DNA from: Sphingobacteriaceae bacterium | Lineage (GTDB): Bacteria; Bacteroidota; Bacteroidia; B-17B0; Aurantibacillaceae | Reading direction: 5' to 3' | Length of the DNA: 64,000 nt | NCBI GenBank assembly: GCA_947480015.1 | Contig: CANKBS010000019.1 | Span: forward strand, 1 to 64,000 | In this document: positions 52,235 through 62,320 of the stretch, piece by piece | Layout of the letters: each line of letters starts with the position of its first letter | Numbering within the stretch: position 1 is the first letter of the stretch | Notes under the pieces: generated by a model | The model's input: only the letters and a program-made list of their open reading frames with translations | The model's database searches: none | Told to the model about the DNA's origin: nothing | Program-made: the position numbers and the translations under genes

Positions 52235-53653
52235 TTAATAAACCAAAATTTTCCTTTTCAGAAAGAAAAGAGCCTCTGCCAGTTTAGCATTTAGCTTGGT
52301 ATTGGAGTAAGCGTTAATTCCAGCTTTTTCGGCACTATTGGCGTATCCGTATACATCAGAGACCTGCGTTTTATAGAGAATTTCGTTCGATTGGCGGTTC
52401 TTTAATTGTAAATTAATAATGAGCGATGCCAGTTTAATAGTATAATTGGCCTCTAAAATGTCGCTGCTAATGTCTTCTTGCGTATCGGCTGATGATTCGA
52501 TAATATAGTCGGCATCCTCTGGTTTATCAACCAAACGAACCTCCTGACCATTGAATTTTTGTTTGATGAACTGATCAATAAAATTTAAACCGGTTGGTTT
52601 ACCAAAATTTTTCTCAGATGAATTAACGTATATGGTTATAGTGGTTACGTTGGCTTGCACCTTGAGTGATGAAGTTTGAATAAATTGTTTTAATAAGGTG
52701 ATGCCGGCCCTGCTCACCGAATCGGTACCCATGAGACTAGTGATATCAGGATTAAGGGAAAAAGACACGTATTGATTTAATGGTTCAACAGAAGTGATCT
52801 TTACTTGCACTTCCCCTTTTTCATTGGTGCTTGTTTTGTCATTCACGCTTATCTTTTCCTCATCGCTGCTCACCAACATTGGAAAATTTTGAAGCGGTGT
52901 TTTGTTTTTTATTTCGAGTGTATATAAAAGGGCGGCATAACTTTGTTGATAGGGTTTAATAACCGGAATGGTTTTTTGTTGGGCAACAGTTATGGATTGT
53001 AATTGCTGTTGAATTAGATTGGTAAGGTCAAATACATTTTTTACGCCATTGGTTTGCGCGGCATCAAAATTAATTTCTTCGCTGAGGTAGGGGGTTAATA
53101 CACCAAAAGCTTGAATGCGTTTTTTAAGGGAAGAAGAAAAATCTTTGTTTTTTTCGTCGTTGGCAGCTGAGGCAATGAGGTTAGACGCTTTTGTGATGAT
53201 TTGTAATTTTTTTTTGGCTTTTAAATCGGCGTATTCCTGTTTATCTAATTGATAATATACCCAGTATTGTTTGTCGTTTTCATAAGAATCAACCAAGGTA
53301 TACCCTTCAATGTTATCGCTGCTTGATAATTTGATGAGGGAATTAAAATTCTCGTTAAAATTAGTATTGTTTTGAACCGTGTATAATACCGAGTTGCTTG
53401 ATATATCTACTTTAATTTCGGAAGACAGATCGTAAAGCGCGTTTTTTTTCGCTTCCATTTGGTAATTACTCCCCGATTTTTTTTCCGAAAAACCAATGCC
53501 AACATATTTAAAGCCATTGTTTGGGCGGCTGCTAACCCACACCGGAGCATTTGCTGCAGCCACTACCTCTGTTGAAACAGCAGGCACCTGTTTTTTACTT
53601 TTACAAGAAAGTAAAACAAAGAGGCAAATGATTATGTAGCTTAAATTTTTCAG
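52235..53653 (-). CDS. LPP20-family lipoprotein (CTG start)
   Basis: From CTG 53653 the N terminus reads as a clean lipoprotein signal: K-N-L, then YIIICLFVLLSC, with Cys 17 to be lipidated, then KSKK. GTG 53587, the first ATG/GTG/TTG-type start, lies past the Cys and would lose the signal. The mature part begins with an LPP20 domain (KYVGIGFSEKK...AKKNALYDLSSEIKVDISSNS). The C-terminal ~200 residues are beta-rich. Eleven bases after the TPR lipoprotein gene, so same operon. Role unknown; LPP20-like proteins sit in the outer membrane. Confidence 0.7.
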   Translation of the reverse strand: MKNLSYIIICLFVLLSCKSKKQVPAVSTEVVAAANAPVWVSSRPNNGFKYVGIGFSEKKSGSNYQMEAKKNALYDLSSEIKVDISSNSVLYTVQNNTNFNENFNSLIKLSSSDNIEGYTLVDSYENDKQYWVYYQLDKQEYADLKAKKKLQIITKASNLIASAANDEKNKDFSSSLKKRIQAFGVLTPYLSEEINFDAAQTNGVKNVFDLTNLIQQQLQSITVAQQKTIPVIKPYQQSYAALLYTLEIKNKTPLQNFPMLVSSDEEKISVNDKTSTNEKGEVQVKITSVEPLNQYVSFSLNPDITSLMGTDSVSRAGITLLKQFIQTSSLKVQANVTTITIYVNSSEKNFGKPTGLNFIDQFIKQKFNGQEVRLVDKPEDADYIIESSADTQEDISSDILEANYTIKLASLIINLQLKNRQSNEILYKTQVSDVYGYANSAEKAGINAYSNTKLNAKLAEALFFLKRKILVY

Positions 53654-53664
53654 TTTGTTTAATT

Positions 53665-55017
53665 TTATTTCATGCCGGAGGCCGAATTAATAAATACGTT
53701 AAGGGCCTGATTATAGGCATTGGTTCGTAATTCACTCATGTCTTTGAGGGTGCTGCGGGCACTGAATAACCCACGCCAGTTGCGTGCATTGTATTGCGCT
53801 AAAACAGCTGTTTGTGCCGGGTTGTATGGGTAAAGGTTGTTGATGTTTCCGCTAAATTGATGGTGAAATTCTTGATATTCGATGGCATCTGTTCCACGCA
53901 CATTTTGCGTTTGAGCCGCCACGATTTGATTGGTATAGGCATTAATAAGCTTGTACTTATAATCGAATGAAAAGGAACGCTGAGCTCTTACCACATTGTA
54001 ATCAAAAGGCTGGTACGTAGTGGTTACAAGTGTATTATTGCTAACGGTTTTAAACTCCTGAAACCCGCGGTTAACCGTTTTGTTAAGACCTGAATTTGTT
54101 TCCTGTTTATTTTGCACATCGTAAACGTAAAAATAATCGGCTGAAGTGGCCTTGCGAATGGCTTGAATGAGATCGATGTTGGTGCTATTATTAAAATCGG
54201 CCTTGGTAGCAGCACTTTGAAAAGGTGTATTATTAATGATGCGCAGGCTACTTAATTTTTGCCCGGCTATTTGCGAAAAATTTTCATACAAATAGTCTTC
54301 AATTTCTTTTTCGGCAGGATTACCGGATGGTTTGGGTTCAAACAAAATAAAACTTTTTGTTTGTTGAGCCGTAGAGAGTTCCAAAAGATCTTTAGCGTCT
54401 TTATAGTTTTCGCTTTTTGTATTTATGGTTGAAAGCAAACTCAGGGCTGCTGCATAATTTTTATTTTCAAGGTTGTTAATAGCGCTCTGGTAAAGCGGTT
54501 CACAAAAGGCCAGCACATCTATTTGCTGAATGTTTTTATAAGAAGCATTATACTTTTTTACACGTTCAATATAAGGAACGGCCTCCTTGTATTTTTTCTG
54601 AACCACCAATTGCTGGGCCTGGAATTGATTTTTTGAACAGTAGGTTTCAATGCCTTTCTGATAATCTTCGTCATAGGTTTTTGGGTAGTCCAGATCCACA
54701 CTTAAGGCCTTAGCCTTTGAATTAAAATCCTGTAGTTTTTCAAAAGAAGATAATGAGGCTTCGAGTTGTTGGGTATTATAATTTCTAAAAAATTCGGAAG
54801 CCATGTTTGAAACATGTTTTTGCCCCACTTCTTTTAATTTTATCCTGGCATTCACATTGGTGGGTTTGCGCTGCAGCGATTCGAGGTAATACTCGGCCGC
54901 TTCGTTAACCAGACCTTGCTTTTCGAGTTTTTCGGCCGCTTTAAAATACTTGCGCGAACCTGAGCAGGCAGTTAGGATAAGGATAGAAAAGATAAGTATG
55001 TGAATGTTCTGTTTCAA
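53665..55017 (-). CDS. TPR-containing lipoprotein
   Basis: 450 residues with signal IHILIFSILILTAC and Cys ~18. Residues ~25-220 are helical TPR-like repeats (AAEKLEKQGLVNEAAEYYLESLQRKP; later NLENKNYAAALSLLS). The C-terminal half (~230-450) is mixed alpha/beta with SADYFYVYDVQNKQ and an Asn/Tyr-rich end. Lies between two LPP20-type lipoprotein genes. The layout recalls the COG3014 (TPR) / LpoB / LPP20 lipoprotein trio of other Gram-negatives, but similarity to those is not established. Confidence 0.65.
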   Translation of the reverse strand: MKQNIHILIFSILILTACSGSRKYFKAAEKLEKQGLVNEAAEYYLESLQRKPTNVNARIKLKEVGQKHVSNMASEFFRNYNTQQLEASLSSFEKLQDFNSKAKALSVDLDYPKTYDEDYQKGIETYCSKNQFQAQQLVVQKKYKEAVPYIERVKKYNASYKNIQQIDVLAFCEPLYQSAINNLENKNYAAALSLLSTINTKSENYKDAKDLLELSTAQQTKSFILFEPKPSGNPAEKEIEDYLYENFSQIAGQKLSSLRIINNTPFQSAATKADFNNSTNIDLIQAIRKATSADYFYVYDVQNKQETNSGLNKTVNRGFQEFKTVSNNTLVTTTYQPFDYNVVRAQRSFSFDYKYKLINAYTNQIVAAQTQNVRGTDAIEYQEFHHQFSGNINNLYPYNPAQTAVLAQYNARNWRGLFSARSTLKDMSELRTNAYNQALNVFINSASGMK

Positions 55018-55027
55018 ATTATGGGGT

Positions 55028-55062
55028 AAAAAAAGAGCATCTTTTTTAAGGAGATGCTCTTT
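55028..55062 (-). terminator. strong terminator inside the lipoprotein cluster
   Basis: An 11-base perfect stem AAAGAGCATCT/AGATGCTCTTT with a 9-base loop, followed by seven T on the minus strand. It lies between the first lipoprotein gene stop (55075) and the TPR gene start (55017), so it ends the first gene or reduces readthrough to the next two. Confidence 0.85.
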
Positions 55063-55074
55063 ATTTGGTTGAAC

Positions 55075-55656
55075 TTATTTTTGTTCGTCGCCTAATTTTT
55101 TCATTTCCGAATCAAAAATTTGTTGAAATTTTTGTTTGTCGTAATCCAGTTTTAATTTGGCATCACTTGAAATTCTTGCATCAATTTTATCGAATACCGA
55201 TTTTTTATCCGCTTCAATAGCAATCCAATAGGTGTATTTACCATCCGGTTCTTTAAAGATTTTTTCGCCAATCTCTTTTACATTCGACATTTCAAGATTC
55301 ACCACTTCACGTGATAATTCTTCAAATTTATTTTCGAATTCCTGCGTGTTTCCAACGGTACGTTGGTTGGTGTATTGATCAGTCACACGTTTTACGGTAG
55401 CATTAATGTTTCCGGCCATCTCACCTCGTGCATTTTGAAAAGCAATTTTTTTAGCAGCAGCTAAATCAGTTGAGGTTCCAACTTGTTTTGCGCGGAAATT
55501 ATTTTCATCGCTACGGAATTCTTTTGTACTGAATGGTACGGTGATTTCTACGGCACCGGTTTCTTTTTGTACCGAAGTGGTTTTTTTCGATTTACAACCG
55601 GCCAGCATTATAGCAGCTAAGGCAGGTATTAAAACTAACTGTGTTACTTTAGTCAT
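55075..55656 (-). CDS. LPP20-like lipoprotein
   Basis: 193 residues. The signal LVLIPALAAIMLAGC has its lipidated Cys at ~21, followed by KSKK, the same sequence as in the 52235-53653 lipoprotein. The mature domain AKQVGTSTDLAAAKKIAFQNARGEMAG is an LPP20-type start, and YTYWIAIEADKKSVF is the conserved strand. It is charged and helical towards the C terminus. Single gene with its own promoter and terminator; the next two genes may be read through. Confidence 0.75.
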   Translation of the reverse strand: MTKVTQLVLIPALAAIMLAGCKSKKTTSVQKETGAVEITVPFSTKEFRSDENNFRAKQVGTSTDLAAAKKIAFQNARGEMAGNINATVKRVTDQYTNQRTVGNTQEFENKFEELSREVVNLEMSNVKEIGEKIFKEPDGKYTYWIAIEADKKSVFDKIDARISSDAKLKLDYDKQKFQQIFDSEMKKLGDEQK

Positions 55657-55730
55657 GATTTCTTGTTTTTAATTAAACGTTTTTAAATTTTGAGTTATTT
55701 TGTTGATAGACATAGTCTCATCTATTGTGC

Positions 55731-55738
55731 CAAAGATA
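55731..55738 (-). promoter_or_regulatory. -7 box TATCTTTG of the lipoprotein gene
   Basis: Exact TANNTTTG on the minus strand with a ~75-base leader to ATG 55656. Confidence 0.45.
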
Positions 55739-55825
55739 TTCATTTTATTCAAATTAACTTGCTTTAACAAAATTGCCCAATTTCTGTGATTTAAATCGGT
55801 TTAGAACGTTAAAACAGATTAACAA

Positions 55826-57685
55826 TTAGACAACCAATTCTTTTTCCACATCTTTTTCAACGCGCAGATTCTCGATAATAAAATCCTGACGACCCTGTGT
55901 GTTCTTACCCATATAATAGTTGAGTAATTCATTGATACTTGACTTTTGATCGATCAACACCGGCTCCAATCGAATATCCTTACCAATGAAGTGTTTAAAT
56001 TCATCGGGTGAAATCTCTCCTAATCCTTTAAAGCGCGTAATTTCAGGTTTTGGTCCGAGTTTAGCCACCGCGGCTTTACGTTCTTCGTCGCTATAACAAT
56101 AAGCCGTTTCTTTTTTATTGCGTACCCGGAATAAAGGCGTCTGCAAAATTTTAACGTGATTGTTTTTTACCAAATCGGGGAAGAACTGTAAAAAGAAAGT
56201 AAGTAATAACAATCGGATGTGCATGCCGTCTACATCGGCATCGGTAGCTATGACCACGTTATTATAACGCAGGTCATCCAATCCGTCTTCGATGTTTAAA
56301 GCCGATTGCAATAAATTAAATTCTTCATTTTCATAAACCACTTTTTTACCCAAAGCAAAACAGTTAAGGGGTTTTCCCTTTAAACTAAATACAGCTTGGG
56401 TATTCACATCGCGGGTTTTAGTTATGGAACCGCTGGCCGAATCACCCTCACAAATAAACAAGGTGGTTTCTAAACGACGCAGATCTTTGGTATCATCTAA
56501 ATGGGTTCGGCAATCGCGTAATTTTTTATTGTGAAGCGAAGATTTTTTAGCGCGTTCTCTGGCTAATTTCTGAATACCTGATAATTCTTTTCTTTCTCTT
56601 TCGTTGGCTAATATTTTGGCTTCAATGGCTCGTGCCGTCTCCGGATTTTTATGTAGGTAATTATCGAGTTGCTCTTTAATAAAATCACCAATAAAACTTC
56701 TGATGCTTTGGCCGCCGGGAGCAATTTCACTTGAACCCAATTTGGTTTTGGTTTGTGATTCAAAAACCGGTTCCTGAACTTTAATGGAAATGGCCGCCAC
56801 AATGGATTTACGCACATCGGATGGTTCAAATTCTTTTTTGTAAAACTCACGCATGGTTTTCACAATGGCTTCTCTGAAAGCCGCCAGATGGGTTCCGCCT
56901 TGAGTGGTATACTGACCATTCACATAACTGTAGTATTCCTCACTGTAGTGCTCGTTGCTATGTGTAACAGCTAACTCAATGTCTTCGCCTCTTAAATGAA
57001 TAATAGGATATAAGGTTTCGCCGGTAATGTTTTTTTCGAGCAGATCTTTTAAACCATTGTCTGATTTATACGATTGACCATTTAAGGTTAAGGTTAAACC
57101 GGTATTTAAAAAAGCGTAATTCCAAACCATGCGATCGATGTACTCGTGCACAAAATGGTATTTTTTAAAAATGCTGTCATCAGGGCGAAACTCAACGTAG
57201 GTGCCGTTTTTTTCTCCCGGCGCCGCAACTAATTTATGTTCTTTTACTAATTCACCTTTGCTAAACTCGGCAGTTTTAGCTTGTCCATCGCGGTAAGCCG
57301 TGACTTTAAAATTCATGGAAAGGGCATTTACTGCTTTCGTACCTACACCATTTAATCCAATTGATTTTTTAAAGGCTTCACTATCGTATTTACCGCCGGT
57401 GTTCATTTTAGAAACCACCTCTACCACTTTACCTAAAGGAATTCCGCGGCCAAAATCGCGAATGGAAACAACACCTTCTTTCACCACGATGTCAATGCGG
57501 TGACCTTCGCCCATCATAAACTCATCAATGGAATTATCCATAACCTCTTTCAAGAGCACATAAATACCATCATCGAAAGCACTGCCATCGCCGAGTTTAC
57601 CAATGTACATACCGGGGCGGGTACGAATGTGTTCTTTCCAGTCTAAGGATCGTATGTTGTCTTCTGTATAATTCGACTTAGCCAT
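55826..57685 (-). CDS. parE: DNA topoisomerase IV subunit B
   Basis: 619-residue ATPase subunit of topoisomerase IV. The GHKL ATP site has [13 protein letters not shown] and [13 protein letters not shown]. The transducer domain has [15 protein letters not shown]. The TOPRIM domain has [11 protein letters not shown] and the metal-binding [10 protein letters not shown]. Same strand as parC, with three lipoprotein genes between. Confidence 0.94.
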   Translation of the reverse strand: MAKSNYTEDNIRSLDWKEHIRTRPGMYIGKLGDGSAFDDGIYVLLKEVMDNSIDEFMMGEGHRIDIVVKEGVVSIRDFGRGIPLGKVVEVVSKMNTGGKYDSEAFKKSIGLNGVGTKAVNALSMNFKVTAYRDGQAKTAEFSKGELVKEHKLVAAPGEKNGTYVEFRPDDSIFKKYHFVHEYIDRMVWNYAFLNTGLTLTLNGQSYKSDNGLKDLLEKNITGETLYPIIHLRGEDIELAVTHSNEHYSEEYYSYVNGQYTTQGGTHLAAFREAIVKTMREFYKKEFEPSDVRKSIVAAISIKVQEPVFESQTKTKLGSSEIAPGGQSIRSFIGDFIKEQLDNYLHKNPETARAIEAKILANERERKELSGIQKLARERAKKSSLHNKKLRDCRTHLDDTKDLRRLETTLFICEGDSASGSITKTRDVNTQAVFSLKGKPLNCFALGKKVVYENEEFNLLQSALNIEDGLDDLRYNNVVIATDADVDGMHIRLLLLTFFLQFFPDLVKNNHVKILQTPLFRVRNKKETAYCYSDEERKAAVAKLGPKPEITRFKGLGEISPDEFKHFIGKDIRLEPVLIDQKSSINELLNYYMGKNTQGRQDFIIENLRVEKDVEKELVV

Positions 57686-57775
57686 ATATTAAATTTTTTT
57701 ACTGTTGTTTTTGATTTGTTCTGATTCTAAAAGCATTTTGAACGGCTTTAACATAAGAACGTATTTGAAGGAAGC

Positions 57776-58558
57776 TTATAGTCCGTCACCATCGAGTAAA
57801 TTCCCGAGTCCGCCAAGGATACTGCCTTCTTCTTTTCTGCCACCATGACCATAGGATAAAATTCTTCCGGCCAAACGGCTTATTGGTAAGGATTGAATCC
57901 ACACTTTTCCGGGACCGCGCAGGGTTGCATAAAATAAACCTTCGCCGCCAAAAATGGCATTCTTCACGCCTTTTACAAATTGAATATCATAATCCACATC
58001 GCTGGTAAAACCAACTAAGCAGCCGGTATCAATTTTAAGCATTTCGCCCGGAGCCAATGTTTTTTCAAGCACATAACCACCCGAGTGTACAAATGCCATG
58101 CCATCGCCTTCGAGTTTTTGCATGATAAATCCTTCGCCGCCAAACAATCCGGTTCCTAATTTGCGTTGAAACTCAATACCAATGGACACGCCTTTAGCCG
58201 CGCAAAGAAAACTATCTTTCTGACAAATAATTTTTCCGCCCATGGCTTGTAAATTGATGGGAATTATTTTTCCGGTATATGGTCCGGCAAAAGTAATTTG
58301 TCTTTTTTGTGCCGATACGTTGGTGTACACCGTCATGAATAAGCTTTCACCGGTAAGCATACGACGACCGGCTGTAACGAGTTTACCCATGAAGCCCTGG
58401 TTGGTGCCATCACCAAACATGGTTTGCATGTCGATGCCATCGGTCATCATCATAAAACTTCCGGGTTCGGCAATAACAGCCTCCTGAGGATCCAGTTCAA
58501 TTTCTACGCATTGGAGTTCTTCACCAAAAATTTTGTAGTCAATTTCGTGATTGTTCAT
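57776..58558 (-). CDS. AIM24/TIGR00266 family protein
   Basis: 260 residues, all beta with many Gly. VEIELDPQEAVIAEPGSFMMM at the start, then GEGFIMQKLEGDGMAFVHSGG and the Gly-rich C terminus GHGGRKEEGSILGGLGNLL match the TIGR00266/AIM24 family. Function unknown in bacteria. No signal peptide. Confidence 0.87.
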   Translation of the reverse strand: MNNHEIDYKIFGEELQCVEIELDPQEAVIAEPGSFMMMTDGIDMQTMFGDGTNQGFMGKLVTAGRRMLTGESLFMTVYTNVSAQKRQITFAGPYTGKIIPINLQAMGGKIICQKDSFLCAAKGVSIGIEFQRKLGTGLFGGEGFIMQKLEGDGMAFVHSGGYVLEKTLAPGEMLKIDTGCLVGFTSDVDYDIQFVKGVKNAIFGGEGLFYATLRGPGKVWIQSLPISRLAGRILSYGHGGRKEEGSILGGLGNLLDGDGL

Positions 58559-58596
58559 GATATCCGGTTTTTAAGATTTATAATTTTAACCTACAC

Positions 58597-59697
58597 TTAA
58601 ACATTAAATCTGAAGTGCATGATGTCACCGTCATTCACCACGTATTCTTTTCCTTCGATGCGTAATTTACCAACTTCACGGCAAGCCGCTTCAGACCCTA
58701 AGGTCACAAAGTCATTATAGGCCATAACCTCGGCTTTGATAAACCCTTTTTCAAAATCGGTATGAATAACGCCTGCTGCCTGTGGGGCTTTCATGCCATG
58801 TTCAATGGTCCATGCTCTCACCTCTTTTACACCACAGGTAAAATAAGTTTCTAATTTTAATAATTTGTAGGCCGATTTAATCAATTTGTTCACACCCGGT
58901 TCATCCAATCCCATTTCGCCTAAGAACAGTTGTTTTTCTTCATAGGTTTCAAGAGAGGCAATTTCACTTTCCATTTGCGCGGTGATTACAAGAATCTCGG
59001 CATCTTCACCTTGTACGGCCGCTCTTAGGGCGTCCACGTGTTTGTTACCGCTTTTGGCCGAAGCTTCATCCACATTACACACGTACATCACCGGTTTAAT
59101 GGTTAATAAATGTAAATCGGCCACAAATGGCAATTCAGTGTCTTCCAAATTGGCCGTTCTGGCTGAGTGTCCGCTTTCTAGAGCCGTTTTTACTTTCGTA
59201 AGTACCGCAAATGTTTTTACGGCTTCTTTATCGGTGCCGGTTTTAGCCAGTTTTTCAAACTTTTTCATTTTGGCTTCCACACTTTCAAGATCTTTGAGTT
59301 GTAATTCGGTATCAATAATTTCTTTATCAGCCACCGGATTTACTTTACCATCCACGTGGATTACATTATCATCATCGAAACAACGCAGTACATGCAAAAT
59401 AGCATTACACTCGCGAATGTTTCCTAAAAATTTATTTCCTAAACCCTCTCCCTTGCTGGCTCCTTTTACCAAACCCGCAATGTCAACAATTTCAACGGTA
59501 GTTGGGAGAATGTTTTGAGGATTCACCAGTTCCGCTAATTTCGTTAATCGTTCATCGGGAACCGTAATTGTGCCAACATTCGGATCAATCGTACAAAAAG
59601 GAAAGTTTGCAGCCTGCGCTTTCGCATTACTCAAACAATTAAACAAGGTCGATTTTCCAACATTCGGCAAACCCACAATCCCACATTTTAAAGCCAT
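58597..59697 (-). CDS. ychF: redox-regulated ATPase/GTP-binding protein YchF
   Basis: 366-residue Obg-family P-loop ATPase of the YchF/Ola1 type, associated with ribosomes. G1 GLPNVGKS, G3 DIAGLVKGASKGEGLG, and a modified G4 YVCNVDE in the place of NKxD, which explains ATP rather than GTP preference. The C-terminal TGS domain ends ISFR-like in GDIMHFRFNV. The longer frame to 59754 adds 19 residues without homology; ATG 59697 starts MALKCGIVGLP as in the family. Confidence 0.95.
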   Translation of the reverse strand: MALKCGIVGLPNVGKSTLFNCLSNAKAQAANFPFCTIDPNVGTITVPDERLTKLAELVNPQNILPTTVEIVDIAGLVKGASKGEGLGNKFLGNIRECNAILHVLRCFDDDNVIHVDGKVNPVADKEIIDTELQLKDLESVEAKMKKFEKLAKTGTDKEAVKTFAVLTKVKTALESGHSARTANLEDTELPFVADLHLLTIKPVMYVCNVDEASAKSGNKHVDALRAAVQGEDAEILVITAQMESEIASLETYEEKQLFLGEMGLDEPGVNKLIKSAYKLLKLETYFTCGVKEVRAWTIEHGMKAPQAAGVIHTDFEKGFIKAEVMAYNDFVTLGSEAACREVGKLRIEGKEYVVNDGDIMHFRFNV

Positions 59698-59842
59698 ACT
59701 TCTTACAAAAAAATTATTAATAAAACGTGCAAATATACTAATATGAAAGGCCAAATGCCAAGCCCCACCTGAACAAAAACGATAGTTTTTAACATCCTAT
59801 ATTTATTATTAACATTAAGCCGCTGAAGCCGTTCTCAAATGC

Positions 59843-59850
59843 TATTTTTG
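59843..59850 (+). promoter_or_regulatory. -7 box TATTTTTG of the transketolase gene
   Basis: TANNTTTG match 35 bases before the ATG at 59885. Confidence 0.45.
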
Positions 59851-59884
59851 CCGCTTATACAGCTACATTCAGAATTATACAACC

Positions 59885-60733
59885 ATGAAAAATACAGCCG
59901 AGTTAAAAAGTTTGTGCACGCAGGTTCGCCGGGATATCTTAAGAATGGTGCACGCCGTAAGTTCGGGACACCCAGGCGGTTCGCTGGGTTGTGTGGAATA
60001 TCTGGTAGCGCTGTATGGTAAAGTGATGCAACACGATCCGGCACATTTTACAATGGACGGACGCAACGAAGATCTTTTCTTTTTAAGTAACGGCCATATC
60101 TCTCCTGTGTTTTACAGTGTTTTAGCGCATTCCGGGTATTTTCCGGTTTCTGAGTTAAACACCTTTCGTAAACTCAATACCCGATTACAAGGACACCCCA
60201 CAACACATGACGGCTTGCCGGGTGTTCGCATTGCCAGCGGTTCATTGGGACAAGGTATGAGCGTGGCCATTGGTGCGGCTTTAGCCAAAAAATTAAATCA
60301 CGATGCCGGTATTATTTATAGTTTGCATGGTGACGGTGAGTTACAGGAAGGGCAAATTTGGGAAGCAGCCATGTATGCCGCCGCGCATAAAATTGATAAT
60401 TACATTGCTACCGTTGATTATAACGGTCGCCAGATAGATGGGGATACCGATCAGGTATTGCCTTTAGGAAATTTAAAAGCTAAGTTTGAAGCCTTTGGCT
60501 GGACAGTACTTGAGAACAATGCAGGTAATGCGCTCGATCACGTCATTGCGTCGTTTGAAGAGGCTAAAAAACATTTAGGAAAAGGCAAGCCCGTAATTGT
60601 TTTGATGAAAACCGAAATGGGAGCAGGTGTTGATTTTATGATGGGAACCCACAAATGGCACGGTTCGGCGCCTAATGACGAACAATTACAAAAGGCCTTA
60701 AGTCAGCTACCGGTTACTTTAGGCGATTACTAA
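59885..60733 (+). CDS. transketolase, N-terminal subunit
   Basis: 282 residues. It carries the thiamine-diphosphate-binding half: HAVSSGHPGGSLG, IASGSLGQGMS, and the ThDP motif GDGELQEGQIWEA ... YNGRQIDG. It joins with the product of 62321-63274 to form an active transketolase of the pentose phosphate pathway. Split transketolases are known, but here the VWA gene lies between the halves. Confidence 0.93.
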   Translation: MKNTAELKSLCTQVRRDILRMVHAVSSGHPGGSLGCVEYLVALYGKVMQHDPAHFTMDGRNEDLFFLSNGHISPVFYSVLAHSGYFPVSELNTFRKLNTRLQGHPTTHDGLPGVRIASGSLGQGMSVAIGAALAKKLNHDAGIIYSLHGDGELQEGQIWEAAMYAAAHKIDNYIATVDYNGRQIDGDTDQVLPLGNLKAKFEAFGWTVLENNAGNALDHVIASFEEAKKHLGKGKPVIVLMKTEMGAGVDFMMGTHKWHGSAPNDEQLQKALSQLPVTLGDY

Positions 60734-60759
60734 TGGCACGTCGTAAAATTTAATTACAA

Positions 60760-62160
60760 ATGACAGGTATGAACGCGATCGCTTTGAGGTCAGGAAAGTT
60801 TAGCGCCGTTAGTTTGTTTTTTATTCTGAGTATTTTTTTACGTCCACTTCAAGCACAGGTAACCAACCGCATTCTCTTTATTTTTGATGATTCCTACAGC
60901 ATGTATGCGCCTTGGAACAGCAACATTAAGATAGAAGTGGCTAAAAAAGTGATGGGTGATTTTTTAGACAGTCTGAAAAATGAACCCAATTTGCAACTCG
61001 CTTTGCGGTGTTATGGTCACACCACTTTTTTTAAACCCGATAGAAACTGCAAAGACAGCAAGTTGGAGGTGCCTTTTGCAGAAGCTAAGGCCAATGCCCA
61101 AAAAATTAAACAACGCATTCAAAAGCTCGAACCCCTTGGTACAACGCCTATTGCCTACTCATTGGGCGAATCGGTGAATGATTTTACACCTTGTGGTAAT
61201 TGTCGAAACATTGTGATTTTAATTACCGATGGCATTGAAGAGTGTAACGGCAATCCATGCGAAGTGAGTGCGATGCTTCAGAAAAAAGGCATCTTTCTTC
61301 GTCCTTTTGTGATAGGTGTTGGTTTAGATGTGAAGTTTGCCGATGTGTTTGCCTGTATGGGGAAATTTTATGATGTGAGTAATGAGGCCAATTTTAAGGA
61401 TGTATTAAAGTTGGTGATTACGGAAGCACTTTCACAAACCACGGTGGAGGTTGATTTATTGGATATAAGCAAAAAGCCCACCGAAACCGATGTGGACATG
61501 ACCTTTTACGAAGCCGGCACCGAAAAAGTAAAATATAATTACCTGCATACTATTAACCATCGCGGAAATCCCGATACCCTGGTTCTTGATCCGGATTTGA
61601 AATACGACCTAACGGTTCACACCTTACCGCCGGTTGAAAAAAAGGACATCAGCATTACCCGTGGTAAACACAATGTTATTTCACTCGATGCGCCACAGGG
61701 CTATTTAAAGCTCGATCTCGATGGCGCTTTCAATAAATACTATCCCAGCACCATTGTACGAAAAAGTAACGACATGAAAACGCTCAATGTGCAGGACTTC
61801 GGAAAAAGTGAAAAATACATTTGCGGAAAATATGACCTCGAAGTATTAACCTTGCCTCGCATTTATATAAAGGGTGTAGAGATTAAACAAAGCAGTACTA
61901 ACTCCATCCTAATACCTACCAGTGGTTCTGTTTTTTTTAATAAAGCAGGAACCGGTTATGGTAGCGTATACACCGATGATGGCAAAACAGTAACTTGGGT
62001 CTGTAATTTTAACCCCGGTTTACAAAATGAAATTATTTACCTGCAACCGGGGCGGTATAAATTGGTATTTAGACTCGAATTTTCAAAAGAAACCATTAAA
62101 ACTGTAGAAAAGAATTTTGAAGTAAAATCGGGCACACCCTTAACCGTTAAATTATTTTAA
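60760..62160 (+). CDS. exported VWA-domain protein between transketolase halves
   Basis: 466 residues. The signal peptide spans about 14-33 (FFILSIFLRPLQAQ). Residues ~38-215 are a VWA domain with an intact MIDAS: IFDDSYSMYA (D-X-S-X-S), a Thr in PLGTTPIAYSL, and ILITDGIEECN. Residues ~220-466 are beta-rich repeats with DLKYDLTVHTLPPVE and GRYKLVFRLEFSKE, possibly carbohydrate- or protein-binding. The start is Met1, or Met4 (60769). Twenty-six bases after the N-subunit gene, so one operon; relation to transketolase is unexplained. Confidence 0.75.
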   Translation: MTGMNAIALRSGKFSAVSLFFILSIFLRPLQAQVTNRILFIFDDSYSMYAPWNSNIKIEVAKKVMGDFLDSLKNEPNLQLALRCYGHTTFFKPDRNCKDSKLEVPFAEAKANAQKIKQRIQKLEPLGTTPIAYSLGESVNDFTPCGNCRNIVILITDGIEECNGNPCEVSAMLQKKGIFLRPFVIGVGLDVKFADVFACMGKFYDVSNEANFKDVLKLVITEALSQTTVEVDLLDISKKPTETDVDMTFYEAGTEKVKYNYLHTINHRGNPDTLVLDPDLKYDLTVHTLPPVEKKDISITRGKHNVISLDAPQGYLKLDLDGAFNKYYPSTIVRKSNDMKTLNVQDFGKSEKYICGKYDLEVLTLPRIYIKGVEIKQSSTNSILIPTSGSVFFNKAGTGYGSVYTDDGKTVTWVCNFNPGLQNEIIYLQPGRYKLVFRLEFSKETIKTVEKNFEVKSGTPLTVKLF

Positions 62161-62320
62161 GTGGCTTATGATTTTATACTTAACCAAGACACTTAATTGT
62201 CCAATTGTTTGAAAGTAGGCGGTTTTTTTGAATAATTCGTGCCTGTAAAAAATTAAAACAAAAAGGCTTTTTGTAGATTAGCGGACTGAAAAAACACTCT
62301 CTTACAAGTAACCATACGCA

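Noticed and set aside
58982-59518. 178-codon frame on the plus strand
   Set aside because: Lies entirely antisense to the well-supported ychF gene; shadow frame.
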